This document shows positions 44,558-53,192 of a DNA stretch of 64,000 nt, piece by piece. Numbering within the stretch: position 1 is the first letter of the stretch; each line of letters opens with the position of its first letter. The stretch covers positions 62,001 through 126,000 of the forward strand of contig CABXKB010000001.1 of assembly GCA_902512755.1 (NCBI GenBank). The letters are read 5' to 3'. Below the pieces are notes generated by a model. It had not been told where the DNA came from. It saw nothing but the letters and a program-made list of their open reading frames with translations, and did no database searches. A program made the position numbers and the translations under genes. This DNA is from an uncultured Bacteroidota bacterium. Lineage in GTDB: Bacteria; Bacteroidota; Bacteroidia; Flavobacteriales; Flavobacteriaceae.

Positions 44558-45748
44558 TTAATCTCCATCAGCATCTGCATAGTCAACGCTGATATTAAGT
44601 TTTTGCAACATGTCAACTTTAAGCATAACAACAGTTTTTTGAATTGCATCATAGGTGGCTAACATCTGATTGTTATTCTCTTCAATTTGTAATTTAAAAT
44701 TGTCATTAAGTTCTAATATTTTATCTTTTGCTATTTTTAATTGATTATTTATTCGTTCACTTAGCTTGTCATCAATATCTGTTTCTAAATAATCTAAATA
44801 TTGTTTTAAACTTAAGCCAATCTCTTCAGGATCATCATAATGTTTGCCATTAAAAAATTGTTCTATTGCTTTACCGGCTTCTAGCGATAGTAGTTTAGAA
44901 TAGTTTTCACCATAATAGGATTCAATTCTATCTGGAAGCGGTTTTCCAGAGAAAACACCTGCAGGTATGCCAAATTTATTTGCACGATACCCTTTTTCAA
45001 AATAAAATATAAAGTCATTTATAATTAGATTAATACTTGAAGTTGCTGTATTATCAGTAGATTCTATAAATGATTCCCGGTAAGATCCTTCCCACTGGGT
45101 TTTTACCTGATTTGTTAATTCAACCATTTGGGAGATAATATCATTTAGATAAGTGCCGTAGTTAAGGCTGCTATCAGAATATTTTGCAGTGATCTTATTT
45201 TCGTTTTCATCAATACCAAATAATAGATAGTCCAAAGCTGAAAAACCTTGAGAGGAAAAATTAGAGCTTTTATCTAGATCATAATTTTTATTAGAAATAT
45301 TGTTTTCAATCCTATCAATATTAACAGGATAAAGATTCATTCTGTTTTTAAAATAAATTTCTTCAGCAATTCCAATGTCAAACATTTCTATGTATTGCCA
45401 TTTTAAGTAACTAATTAACCAAATTTCTTTTAAACTGTTTAAGTTATCAATTGTAGGAGTATTTGCAAACGTTTTAGAGACTTCTTGAAATTCTGTAAGT
45501 GAATTTTGAAAATTGGTTATTGACGGTATAATTATTTTATCAGCCCAATTAGTTAACATCTCTTTATGGTCGAAAGAAATAGTTGTAGTAGTATTTTGAG
45601 AATTGCTATTGTTTGAGTCATTTTCTGATTCTGTTGCTTCGTTAGAAGATGTTACAACTTCAGTTTCTATAGTTTCTTCTATATCATTAGAGCAATGATT
45701 TAATAATAACATTAATAAAACCGGAAAAAGTAATATATGTTTTTTCAT
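44558..45748 (-). CDS. imelysin-family lipoprotein
   Basis: This 396-residue lipoprotein starts at ATG 45748, because MKKHILLFPVLLMLLLNHCS provides a proper lipobox signal; the in-frame ATG at 45811 adds an unrelated 21 residues. An acidic Ser/Glu/Asn linker follows. The imelysin fold is seen from about residue 60 (MLTNWADKIIIPSITNFQNS), with GFSALDYLLFGIDENENK at the position of the family GxHxxE motif. The canonical His is replaced here (SALDY). Imelysins are iron-regulated envelope proteins thought to bind metal or haem. It lies between the DUF4856 and HTTM genes in the operon. Confidence 0.85.
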   Translation of the reverse strand: MKKHILLFPVLLMLLLNHCSNDIEETIETEVVTSSNEATESENDSNNSNSQNTTTTISFDHKEMLTNWADKIIIPSITNFQNSLTEFQEVSKTFANTPTIDNLNSLKEIWLISYLKWQYIEMFDIGIAEEIYFKNRMNLYPVNIDRIENNISNKNYDLDKSSNFSSQGFSALDYLLFGIDENENKITAKYSDSSLNYGTYLNDIISQMVELTNQVKTQWEGSYRESFIESTDNTATSSINLIINDFIFYFEKGYRANKFGIPAGVFSGKPLPDRIESYYGENYSKLLSLEAGKAIEQFFNGKHYDDPEEIGLSLKQYLDYLETDIDDKLSERINNQLKIAKDKILELNDNFKLQIEENNNQMLATYDAIQKTVVMLKVDMLQKLNISVDYADADGD

Positions 45749-45852
45749 AATAAAAAAGAGCAAGTGTTTTTTTAAAAAAACACTTGCATCTAAGGAGCTA
45801 TTAAACTTCAATTATTAACAAGTTTATAGGTTTATGGTTATAGCTCTTTCTT

Positions 45853-47106
45853 TTAGGGCAATGTTAATCCAGTAGCTGAAGCAACTTCAGCAGCCATGAC
45901 AGTTAGTTCATCAGCTGTTCTTCCCCAGAATCCTCCATCACCAGCAGAAAGCCTACCAAGAAGATCATTTACCTCTTCGTTGGTCATGTAGGGATTCCCT
46001 GATGAGTCTTTTGTAAACTGAAGACCTATTATGAAACCATAAGCTTCAGATAAAGCATGTAAAGCATCTGCCCAATCTCCATTTGTAATATCTTCAGCTC
46101 CATCAACTAAATAAGATTGTGCTTTATAGCCAACCACTTTAGATATTTCTGCTGAAATTATACCTGCTTGTTTGTCACGTTCTGTATAATCTTTATTTAC
46201 AATAGCAGCTCTACCAGCAATAAAGGCCTTATAAATCTTATCGCTAATACCCTCTTCGTTAGATTGAGAGTTTATTTTATTTAAATAGTAATTTAAGTTT
46301 GCAGTGTCTCTTCCTGAGGCTGGATCGCCTAGACCCGACTTAAATTGACTATCTAAGCCATATAAATATCCAAAACCTTCATCCCAGTAGTGTTCCATCT
46401 TGGTAATTGAATTTTCAGTTTCACCTGGATATGTGTAGCCATAAATTCCAGCATCGTTATCTTCTCGAGCACCGTCAAGTTTTGAAAATGATAAATAGTT
46501 GTTAACTATTTGATCTACTTGAAGTGCTCCAATCAATCCCTTCGAAAATACCTGATTTAATTCGAAGCCTTTAGCTGTAACCTTCACAGTTCGAGAACCA
46601 TCCGCTTCTGTATAAGATCCTGCAATACCGGAAGCGGCAGTTGTTTCAGCAATTACAGCTGGAGCAACAACTGTTGTAAAATCATTGATCCATCCATCAA
46701 AGAGTGGTTTTACTGTTGCAGAAGCCACAGGGGATGCAGCTGTTTTTCCACGCACATTTTTCCCACTAGCATCAAGGGTAGGGTCTGTGAAGCCTGTTCC
46801 AGAGGCAAACATAGTGTCAATTTGATCTTTAGTATAATCAGTATTATTCATAGCTGACTTTAGTTCAGTAGCCATTCCAACTCTTGCTGTTTGACCAGTA
46901 TAGAAAACTGTCGAAACTCCACCTCTAGTAAATGAATACTCTTCAGGTAGTATATAAACATTTTCTACAACTGTAACAGTTTCAACTTCTGTAACAGTAA
47001 CTGTTTCAGTCACTATTTTTTCTACTTCTACAATTTCGGTAATTGTCTCTGTCTCAGTACAACCTATTGCAAAAAGCATTATAAGTGTTAAATACATTTT
47101 TTTCAT
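45853..47106 (-). CDS. DUF4856 lipoprotein, first gene of the iron operon
   Basis: This 417-residue lipoprotein has a signal MKKMYLTLIMLFAIGC with Cys at 16. It is followed by a repetitive Val/Thr/Glu spacer (residues about 17-50: TETVTVTEVETVTVVENVY), probably a stalk. The DUF4856 domain begins at YSFTRGGVSTVFYTGQTARV and contains TKMEHYWDEGFGYLYG, which holds imelysin-like helices with a conserved His-Glu region. DUF4856 proteins are regularly paired with imelysin. The gene is the promoter-proximal member of the reverse operon running to 38.7 kb. Confidence 0.82.
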   Translation of the reverse strand: MKKMYLTLIMLFAIGCTETETITEIVEVEKIVTETVTVTEVETVTVVENVYILPEEYSFTRGGVSTVFYTGQTARVGMATELKSAMNNTDYTKDQIDTMFASGTGFTDPTLDASGKNVRGKTAASPVASATVKPLFDGWINDFTTVVAPAVIAETTAASGIAGSYTEADGSRTVKVTAKGFELNQVFSKGLIGALQVDQIVNNYLSFSKLDGAREDNDAGIYGYTYPGETENSITKMEHYWDEGFGYLYGLDSQFKSGLGDPASGRDTANLNYYLNKINSQSNEEGISDKIYKAFIAGRAAIVNKDYTERDKQAGIISAEISKVVGYKAQSYLVDGAEDITNGDWADALHALSEAYGFIIGLQFTKDSSGNPYMTNEEVNDLLGRLSAGDGGFWGRTADELTVMAAEVASATGLTLP

Positions 47107-47212
47107 AATTAATTTTATTAAGATTAAGTCTAAATAGATTCGGCAAATATACTTCCCATATGTTTATTATCAAAATTTATTTAGATTAATTATAAATAGA
47201 AGAAGAAATAAG

Positions 47213-47240
47213 AAAAAACTGGTGCTTAAGAAAGCACCAG
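47213..47240 (-). terminator. strong minus-strand terminator
   Basis: CTGGTGCTT at 47219-47227 pairs perfectly with AAGCACCAG at 47232-47240 around four bases; on the minus strand six T residues follow. It would terminate a minus-strand transcript coming from the 47.3-47.5 kb region, upstream of the DUF4856 gene. Confidence 0.8.
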
Positions 47241-47270
47241 CCGCCAATAAGTTAAATATCTATTTTAGAC

Positions 47271-47543
47271 TTAATGGCTTAATATTGAATTTTGATTCCA
47301 TGAGAAACAGAAAATTTCTTTAGAAGCAAAGCTTGGATTAGAGTAATTGTTAGATTTGACGAATGGGGAATTAAAGTAAAATGAGAATTTGGCAAGGGTC
47401 CTTTTATAAAAAATCTTATCACATAAATTATCAAACTGTAAAGTTTTAAGATCCTTAATGCAGGTATATTTATTTTGAAGGTTTTCAAAATTTATGCGCG
47501 ATGTAATTTCTATGATCATTATATTATGATTTAAATTTAACAA
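47271..47543 (-). CDS. doubtful small ORF ahead of a strong terminator
   Basis: This 90-residue frame has no recognised domain (KFSFYFNSPFVKSNNYSNPS in the middle). A second overlapping frame at 47279-47488 ends in VSHGIKIQY, which resembles a last beta-strand. The presence of a perfect terminator 30 bases downstream suggests that something is transcribed here on the minus strand: a small protein, a gene remnant or a non-coding RNA. The protein call itself is weak. Confidence 0.2.
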   Translation of the reverse strand: MLNLNHNIMIIEITSRINFENLQNKYTCIKDLKTLQFDNLCDKIFYKRTLAKFSFYFNSPFVKSNNYSNPSFASKEIFCFSWNQNSILSH

Positions 47544-47647
47544 GTAATTGGCTTAGAATAAATATAAATTAGCTTGAAAGTTTTAGTTAGTTTATGAAAT
47601 AAAAATTTACTTTTTTTAATAATAATGATTTTAGGCTTTAAAATTCT

Positions 47648-47655
47648 TATATTTG
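47648..47655 (+). promoter_or_regulatory. -7 box upstream of guaB
   Basis: TATATTTG, 28 bases before the ATG at 47684. The -33 region shows TTTTAGG rather than a clear TTG at suitable spacing. Confidence 0.5.
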
Positions 47656-47683
47656 CATGCAATTAATTATAAATTAATTGTTT

Positions 47684-49153
47684 ATGACTTCCAATAAGTT
47701 TTTAGGACAAGGTTTGACCTATGATGATGTTCTTTTAGTACCAGCATTTTCTGAAACACTACCTAGAGAGGTTTCCTTAAAATCTCGCTTTAGTAAAAAT
47801 ATCCCATTAAATATACCTGTAATATCTGCTGCAATGGACACTGTCACTGAAAGTAAAATGGCAATTGCTATGGCACGTGAGGGCGGAATCGGAGTATTGC
47901 ATAAAAACATGACTATTGAAGAACAAGCGATAAAAGTTCGAGCAGTTAAGCGCTCTGAATCGGGAATGATTATTGATCCAGTCACCTTGCCTGAAACAGC
48001 TCTTGTTTCAGATGCTAACCTAAATATGAATCAATACAAAATTGGAGGGATTCCGATTATAGACTCTCATAACAAACTTATTGGTATTGTCACTAACCGT
48101 GATCTGCGTTTTGAAAAAAACAATAAGCGACCAATAAAAGAAGTCATGACGAGTTCAAATTTGATCACTGTAGATGAGGGAACCTCCTTACAAGATGCTG
48201 AACAAATTTTGCAAAAACATAAAATTGAAAAATTGCCAGTGGTTGCTAAGGACGACACACTAGTCGGTTTGATTACATTTCGTGATATTACAAAACATTC
48301 CACCAAGCCTAATGCTAATAAAGATCGATTTGGTCGCCTTCGAGTTGCGGCAGCAGTAGGCATTACCTCAGACGTTCTTGATCGAATTAAGGCTCTTGAT
48401 CAGTCAGGGGTTGACGCTATTGTTATTGACACAGCACATGGTCACAGTAAGGGGGTAGGGGAAATTGTAAAAAAAGTCAAAAATCATTTCAAGAATTTAG
48501 ATATAGTAGTTGGTAATATTGCTACTGGTGATGCCGCAAAGTATCTTGTTGATATTGGCGCAGATGGAGTGAAAGTTGGCATCGGTCCTGGCTCTATTTG
48601 TACAACAAGAGTTATTGCAGGTGTTGGTTACCCTCAGCTTTCAGCTATTATTGAAGTTTCTAAAGCATTAAAAGGCGCTGACGTTCCTATTATTGCTGAT
48701 GGTGGAATTCGCTTTACAGGAGATATACCAAAAGCTATTGCTGCTGGAGCTGATTCTGTTATGCTTGGATCTTTATTGGCAGGAACTCGAGAATCTCCGG
48801 GTGAAACGGTTATATATGAAGGGAGGAAATATAAAACCTATCGAGGAATGGGGTCTGTAGAAGCTATGAAAATGGGTAGTAAAGATCGTTACTTTCAAGA
48901 TGTTGAAGATGATTTAAAAAAACTTGTTCCTGAAGGAATCGTAGGAAGAGTTCCATTTAAAGGCGACTTAAATGAAAGCATCCATCAATTTGTTGGAGGT
49001 CTTCGCGCAGGCATGGGTTATTGTGGAGCTAAGGATATTAAAACATTAAAGTGTAACGGACAATTTATTACTATAACATCTGCAGGTATGCGTGAATCCC
49101 ATCCACACAACATCAGTGTGACTAAAGAAGCACCGAATTATAGCCCAAGTTAA
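47684..49153 (+). CDS. guaB: IMP dehydrogenase
   Basis: GuaB oxidises IMP to XMP, the first step of GMP synthesis. The 489-residue barrel enzyme carries two CBS domains inserted at about residues 95-205 ([40 protein letters not shown]). The catalytic cysteine loop is [20 protein letters not shown] (about 300-319), the IMP-binding part is [20 protein letters not shown] and the flap contains GMGSVEAM. The ATG at 47684 is preferred over TTG two codons upstream. It is convergent with the small T9SS-domain gene. Confidence 0.96.
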   Translation: MTSNKFLGQGLTYDDVLLVPAFSETLPREVSLKSRFSKNIPLNIPVISAAMDTVTESKMAIAMAREGGIGVLHKNMTIEEQAIKVRAVKRSESGMIIDPVTLPETALVSDANLNMNQYKIGGIPIIDSHNKLIGIVTNRDLRFEKNNKRPIKEVMTSSNLITVDEGTSLQDAEQILQKHKIEKLPVVAKDDTLVGLITFRDITKHSTKPNANKDRFGRLRVAAAVGITSDVLDRIKALDQSGVDAIVIDTAHGHSKGVGEIVKKVKNHFKNLDIVVGNIATGDAAKYLVDIGADGVKVGIGPGSICTTRVIAGVGYPQLSAIIEVSKALKGADVPIIADGGIRFTGDIPKAIAAGADSVMLGSLLAGTRESPGETVIYEGRKYKTYRGMGSVEAMKMGSKDRYFQDVEDDLKKLVPEGIVGRVPFKGDLNESIHQFVGGLRAGMGYCGAKDIKTLKCNGQFITITSAGMRESHPHNISVTKEAPNYSPS

Positions 49154-49154
49154 T

Positions 49155-49484
49155 TTATGATGCTACGACTTTAAAGGTATTCACCTTTTTCGCTGTGACT
49201 ACGCGAACTATATACATATTTCCAGATTCTAAAATATATGGAAGTTGAAAAGCACCTAACTCTTGAACTTTTATATCTGTGATTTTATTTCCAATAATTG
49301 AATAAACTTCGATTACTCCCGGACCATTAAAACCTTTTAAATATAAGTTGCCGTTATTGTATAATACGTTTTTTAATTCTTGCGTTGTTGTATTAGAAAT
49401 TGTATTATTGGGGGGTAAAAATTTTGTTGCGAATGCAATATTAAAAGTAAGAAGTAGAATAAAAAATGGTAGTTTTTTAACCAA
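49155..49484 (-). CDS. orphan T9SS type A sorting-domain protein
   Basis: This 109-residue exported protein has a signal peptide (KLPFFILLLTFNIAFATKF). After about 20 linker residues the whole mature part is a type A C-terminal domain of the type IX secretion system: NNGNLYLKGFNGPGVIEVYS, IIGNKITDIKVQELGAFQL and the end MYIVRVVTAKKVNTFKVVAS. Such domains normally sit behind a large cargo protein; here there is no cargo. It could be a remnant or a small secreted protein. It is convergent with guaB and starts divergently from the peptidyl-prolyl isomerase genes. Confidence 0.72.
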   Translation of the reverse strand: MVKKLPFFILLLTFNIAFATKFLPPNNTISNTTTQELKNVLYNNGNLYLKGFNGPGVIEVYSIIGNKITDIKVQELGAFQLPYILESGNMYIVRVVTAKKVNTFKVVAS

Positions 49485-49676
49485 CAGCTTTAAATTTAAC
49501 GCAATTTAAGGATATTTTGTGAGTTATTAAAATTTTTTCAACAATTTAAAATACATATAATCAATAATATAGGAATCTTATTAAGAAAAAAATTTAAAAT
49601 TGTTAATAAACAAACAATAAATACTAGATTTTACGTTAAACCAAATTTAAGTACTATAGTATTATACATTGTTATA

Positions 49677-50492
49677 ATGATCTTAAATAACTCTTGTGAT
49701 AAATGGATTCCAGATAATCAAGAAGTTTTAGCTCGTGTTGGAACACAGTATCTATATAGAGATGATCTCAGTCAAATTATAGGTTCTTATAATAATCAAT
49801 CCGATAGTATTATTAAAACAAGGAATTTTATTGATTTTTGGGCTCTTAAACAAATACTATTTCAAAAAGCTCAAGTTAATCTTTCAAATCAGGAGATTGA
49901 TGGTTTGAACCAATTAATTGACGATTATCGTTTAGATATTTATGGGAATGCATACCGTCAAACTGTTGCAAGTAAAAGTGTCGACACACTTTTTTCTTTT
50001 AGTGAAATAGATTCTTTTTTAAATATAAATAAAGCAGTTTTTAAACTAAAGGCTCCTTTATTTCAGGTTAGATATATTCATTTACCACATGACAATGTTG
50101 ATCAAACTGAGATTCAGTTAAGTTTTCAACGCTATAACAAATTGGATAAATTATTTTTAGATTCTTTATCTTTTCAATACTCTAGTTACATTCTTTCAGA
50201 TAGTCTTTGGATTAGTCGAAATAATCTTAAATCTAGAATCCCTTTTTTAAATCAAAACAATTTTGATAATTACATAAATAAATCAAAATTCTTTAAAATT
50301 GAAGACACATTGGGGGTATATTTGTTCCTAGTTAAAGAAATTTTAAATAAAGGAGAAATAGCTCCTCCAGAAGTTTCAATTCCTACTGTAAAAAACATTA
50401 TATTAAATCAAAGAAAATTAAAATTTACAAAAGAACTTGAAAAAGATATTTTACAAGATGCAATCAAATCTAAAACTTATGAGATGTATTAA
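49677..50492 (+). CDS. PpiC/SurA-related lipoprotein (start probably upstream, non-ATG)
   Basis: From the ATG at 49677 the protein has 271 residues and begins MILNNSCDKW, which is too short for a lipoprotein signal. The frame is open far upstream and encodes KPNLSTIVLYIVIMILNNSC, a complete hydrophobic signal with lipobox, but it has no ATG, GTG or TTG; ATT at 49599-49601 is a candidate. The mature chain is helix-rich with a SurA-like N-domain (VLARVGTQYLYRDDLSQIIG) and AVFKLKAPLFQVRYIHLP, reminiscent of parvulin-chaperone homologues without a clear catalytic domain. It overlaps the SurA-like gene downstream and is likely to act in outer-membrane protein folding. Confidence 0.7.
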   Translation: MILNNSCDKWIPDNQEVLARVGTQYLYRDDLSQIIGSYNNQSDSIIKTRNFIDFWALKQILFQKAQVNLSNQEIDGLNQLIDDYRLDIYGNAYRQTVASKSVDTLFSFSEIDSFLNINKAVFKLKAPLFQVRYIHLPHDNVDQTEIQLSFQRYNKLDKLFLDSLSFQYSSYILSDSLWISRNNLKSRIPFLNQNNFDNYINKSKFFKIEDTLGVYLFLVKEILNKGEIAPPEVSIPTVKNIILNQRKLKFTKELEKDILQDAIKSKTYEMY

Positions 50493-51840
50493 CTTTTTTA
50501 GTTTATTTATTTTATTTATTTGCCCATTGATTGCTCAAAATGACATCTCAAATAGAATAAAAGTTGATGGTGTTCTAGCAGTTATAGGTGATTACGTTAT
50601 TCTGGATTCTGATATTGACAAAACTTTAGTTGAAATGAAATCTCAAGGAATTTCAACTAATGGTATTTCACGCTGCCAATTATTAGGAAAACTTATGGAA
50701 GATAAACTTTATGCACATCACGCCATTCAAGATAGTTTAGAAATTAGTGTGGAGGAAATATATAGTTCTGTAGATCAGATTATAGATAATTTTACACAGC
50801 AATTGGGATCTATTGAAAAAGTCCTTGAATTTTATAATAAAGAAGATGAATCAACTTTTCGTCAAGAGATTTTTGAACTTAATAAAGTTCAAAAGCTATC
50901 ATCAATGATGCAAGCCCAAATTGTAGAGGATGTTGAAGTTACTCCAGAAGAAGTCAGAATATTTTTCGAATCTATTCCAAAAAATGAATTACCCACGTTT
51001 GGCACTGAGTTAGAAATCTCGCAAATTGTTATAGAGCCTGAAGTTGGAATACAAGAAAAAGAAAGAGTAATTAATCAGTTAAAGGTTTTCAGAGAAGATG
51101 TATTAGAAAGAGGATCAAGCTTTGCCTCCAAGGCTATATTATATTCACAAGACCCAGGCTCTAGATCAACAGGAGGTAAATATACTCTAAATCGAAAGCG
51201 GCCTCGAATGGTTAAAGAGTTTCGAGACGAAGCTTTTAGTTTAGAGGAAGGAGAAATTTCTAAACCGTTTAAAACTGATTTTGGCTGGCATATTTTAATG
51301 GTTGATAAAATTCGAGGGCAGGAAGTTGATGTAAGGCACATCTTATTAACACCAAAAATTGAATTATCTCAGCTTAAAGAAGCAAAAACTAAGCTAGACA
51401 CTCTAAGGAATCGTCTGATAAATGACGAGATTAGTTTTAAGGATGCAGCATTAGAACTCTCTGATGAAAAAGAAACTAAATATAATGGTGGGGTTCTTAT
51501 TAATCCTCAGACAGGTGATACACGATTTGAATTAACTAATTTGGATCCAGTACTTTATAGTCAAATTCGAAACTTAAGGGACGGTGAAATTTCACTGCCA
51601 ATAATTGAAGAAGAACGTTCGGGTCTTAAAAAGTATAAAATTCTGAAAGTCAGTAATCGTTTTGATGAGCATATAGCCGATTACTATCTAGATTACTCTC
51701 GTATTAAATCTTTAGCCCTTAAAGAAAAGCAACTTAATTTAATAAAAGACTGGATGTCGGATAAGATTGAAAGTACATATGTAAATGTAAATAGCGAAAA
51801 TCGTTTATGCGAATTCAAAAATAATTGGATCAAGAAGTAA
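50458..51840 (+). CDS. SurA-like periplasmic peptidyl-prolyl isomerase/chaperone
   Basis: This protein of about 460 residues has a signal peptide (INFFSLFILFICPLIAQ). A SurA N-domain (VDGVLAVIGDYVILDSDIDK, about residues 30-50) is followed by two parvulin-like domains: about 175-275 (ELEISQIVIEPEVG, YSQDPGSRSTGGKYTLN, GWHILMVDKIRG) and about 280-385 (VDVRHILLTPKIE, DEKETKYNGGVLINPQTGDT). It escorts outer-membrane proteins through the periplasm. Possible starts are ATG 50458 and ATG 50479; both keep the signal peptide, and both overlap the end of the preceding gene. Confidence 0.85.
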   Translation: MQSNLKLMRCINFFSLFILFICPLIAQNDISNRIKVDGVLAVIGDYVILDSDIDKTLVEMKSQGISTNGISRCQLLGKLMEDKLYAHHAIQDSLEISVEEIYSSVDQIIDNFTQQLGSIEKVLEFYNKEDESTFRQEIFELNKVQKLSSMMQAQIVEDVEVTPEEVRIFFESIPKNELPTFGTELEISQIVIEPEVGIQEKERVINQLKVFREDVLERGSSFASKAILYSQDPGSRSTGGKYTLNRKRPRMVKEFRDEAFSLEEGEISKPFKTDFGWHILMVDKIRGQEVDVRHILLTPKIELSQLKEAKTKLDTLRNRLINDEISFKDAALELSDEKETKYNGGVLINPQTGDTRFELTNLDPVLYSQIRNLRDGEISLPIIEEERSGLKKYKILKVSNRFDEHIADYYLDYSRIKSLALKEKQLNLIKDWMSDKIESTYVNVNSENRLCEFKNNWIKK

Positions 51841-51841
51841 A

Positions 51842-52285
51842 CTACTTAAAATATTTTAGAGGCACCCAAAGCATTCCAAAACACTCACCTTTCTCTTTAT
51901 TAATGTTTTTATGATGAATTTTATGTGCTCTACGAATACCTTTTGTATATCGGTTATTAGCATTTTTAAGCAACTTAAATCGTTGATGAATGAAAACATC
52001 ATGCACCAAAAAATAAGTTAAACCATACAATGATATCCCTAACGCTATAGGTAATCCAAACCAAAAATTTAATTCTCCCCATAGCACAACAAATCCAGAA
52101 CTTACTAGTGCATAAAAAATAAAAAACAAATCATTACGCTCAAACCACGATTTGTGATCTTTAACATGGTGGTCTTTGTGTAAAGACCATAAGAAACCGT
52201 GCATAATATATTTGTGAGAAAACCATGCCATAAATTCCATTAATACGAAGGTTAATATAACTGTAAAAATCCAGAGTGTTATCAT
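51842..52285 (-). CDS. crtZ: beta-carotene hydroxylase
   Basis: CrtZ adds 3-hydroxyl groups to beta-carotene rings to make zeaxanthin, the usual yellow pigment of marine flavobacteria. The 147-residue membrane protein of the fatty-acid-hydroxylase superfamily carries the four histidine clusters for its di-iron site: HKYIMHG, HKDHH, HDVFIHQRF and HKIHHK. It lies 5 bases downstream of crtB on the same strand. Lycopene cyclase and phytoene desaturase are not next to it. Confidence 0.9.
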   Translation of the reverse strand: MITLWIFTVILTFVLMEFMAWFSHKYIMHGFLWSLHKDHHVKDHKSWFERNDLFFIFYALVSSGFVVLWGELNFWFGLPIALGISLYGLTYFLVHDVFIHQRFKLLKNANNRYTKGIRRAHKIHHKNINKEKGECFGMLWVPLKYFK

Positions 52286-52290
52286 TTTCC

Positions 52291-53145
52291 TTATATAAGA
52301 TTTAATCTATACTTTAAGTAACTACGAGCAAAAACAGTAATTTTTTGATAATTTGGTACTCGTATTCTAGTGTTTTTAATATTTATTGAAGGAGTACGCT
52401 TTAGCTTTAGTAATAGTTTGCTGTAATATTTATATGCAGTGTATACTCCAAAACGAGCTTCATTAGGTAGTTTAAAAATCCCTGTCAATGCATAGTCAAA
52501 ATCTTTTTCAATATCTTTGATTATTAACAGCTTAGAATCTTCATCAAATTTCTTAAAATTTACATTTGGAAAATAAGTTCGATCTAATTCTTGAAAATCA
52601 TTTTTTAAATCTCTAAGAAAATTCACTTTCTGAAAAGCAGAACCTAAAGCCATTGCTGTTGGCTTGAGTTCTTCATATTTTGAGAAATTACCTTTAACAA
52701 AAACCTTTAAGCACATAAGTCCTACAACGTCTGCAGATCCATATATGTATTCCTTGAAGTCTTCTTCTGTTTCATAAACTTTTTTTTCTAAATCCCACCT
52801 CATGCTTTTTAAGAATGATGCGATTAGCTTATGATCAATTGAAAACTCATCAACAGTTTTTTGAAATGAATTAAGAATAGGATTTAAACTAATCTTATTT
52901 TTTAAGCTATAATATAAATCTTCTTCAAATCTATTTAGAAGTTCTTTTTTTGGATATTCATGAAAACTGTCTACTATTTCGTCAGCAAAACGAACAAAAC
53001 CGTAGATATTATATATATGATTTCTAATGCTTGAATGAAGCATTTTAGTAGCCAAAGAAAAAGAAGTGCTATAAGATTGAGTAACTGATCTACTGCAGTC
53101 TTCTGAAACAGAATCAAATAATTTTTTCATGGCCTTTATTATCAA
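52291..53145 (-). CDS. crtB: phytoene synthase
   Basis: CrtB condenses two geranylgeranyl diphosphates to phytoene, the first committed carotenoid step. The 284-residue all-helical enzyme has both Asp-rich motifs: FADEIVD (about residues 36-42) and DLKNDFQELDRTYFP (about 175-189). The start may be MKKLFDS, 5 codons downstream of the ATG used. It is preceded by the CarH-like regulator (48 bases) and followed by crtZ. The phytoene desaturase gene crtI, often next to crtB in flavobacteria, is missing here. Confidence 0.92.
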   Translation of the reverse strand: MIIKAMKKLFDSVSEDCSRSVTQSYSTSFSLATKMLHSSIRNHIYNIYGFVRFADEIVDSFHEYPKKELLNRFEEDLYYSLKNKISLNPILNSFQKTVDEFSIDHKLIASFLKSMRWDLEKKVYETEEDFKEYIYGSADVVGLMCLKVFVKGNFSKYEELKPTAMALGSAFQKVNFLRDLKNDFQELDRTYFPNVNFKKFDEDSKLLIIKDIEKDFDYALTGIFKLPNEARFGVYTAYKYYSKLLLKLKRTPSINIKNTRIRVPNYQKITVFARSYLKYRLNLI

Positions 53146-53192
53146 TTAGGCGGTTAAAATTATTTATAAATATAAGTAAAACCTAGAAAATA

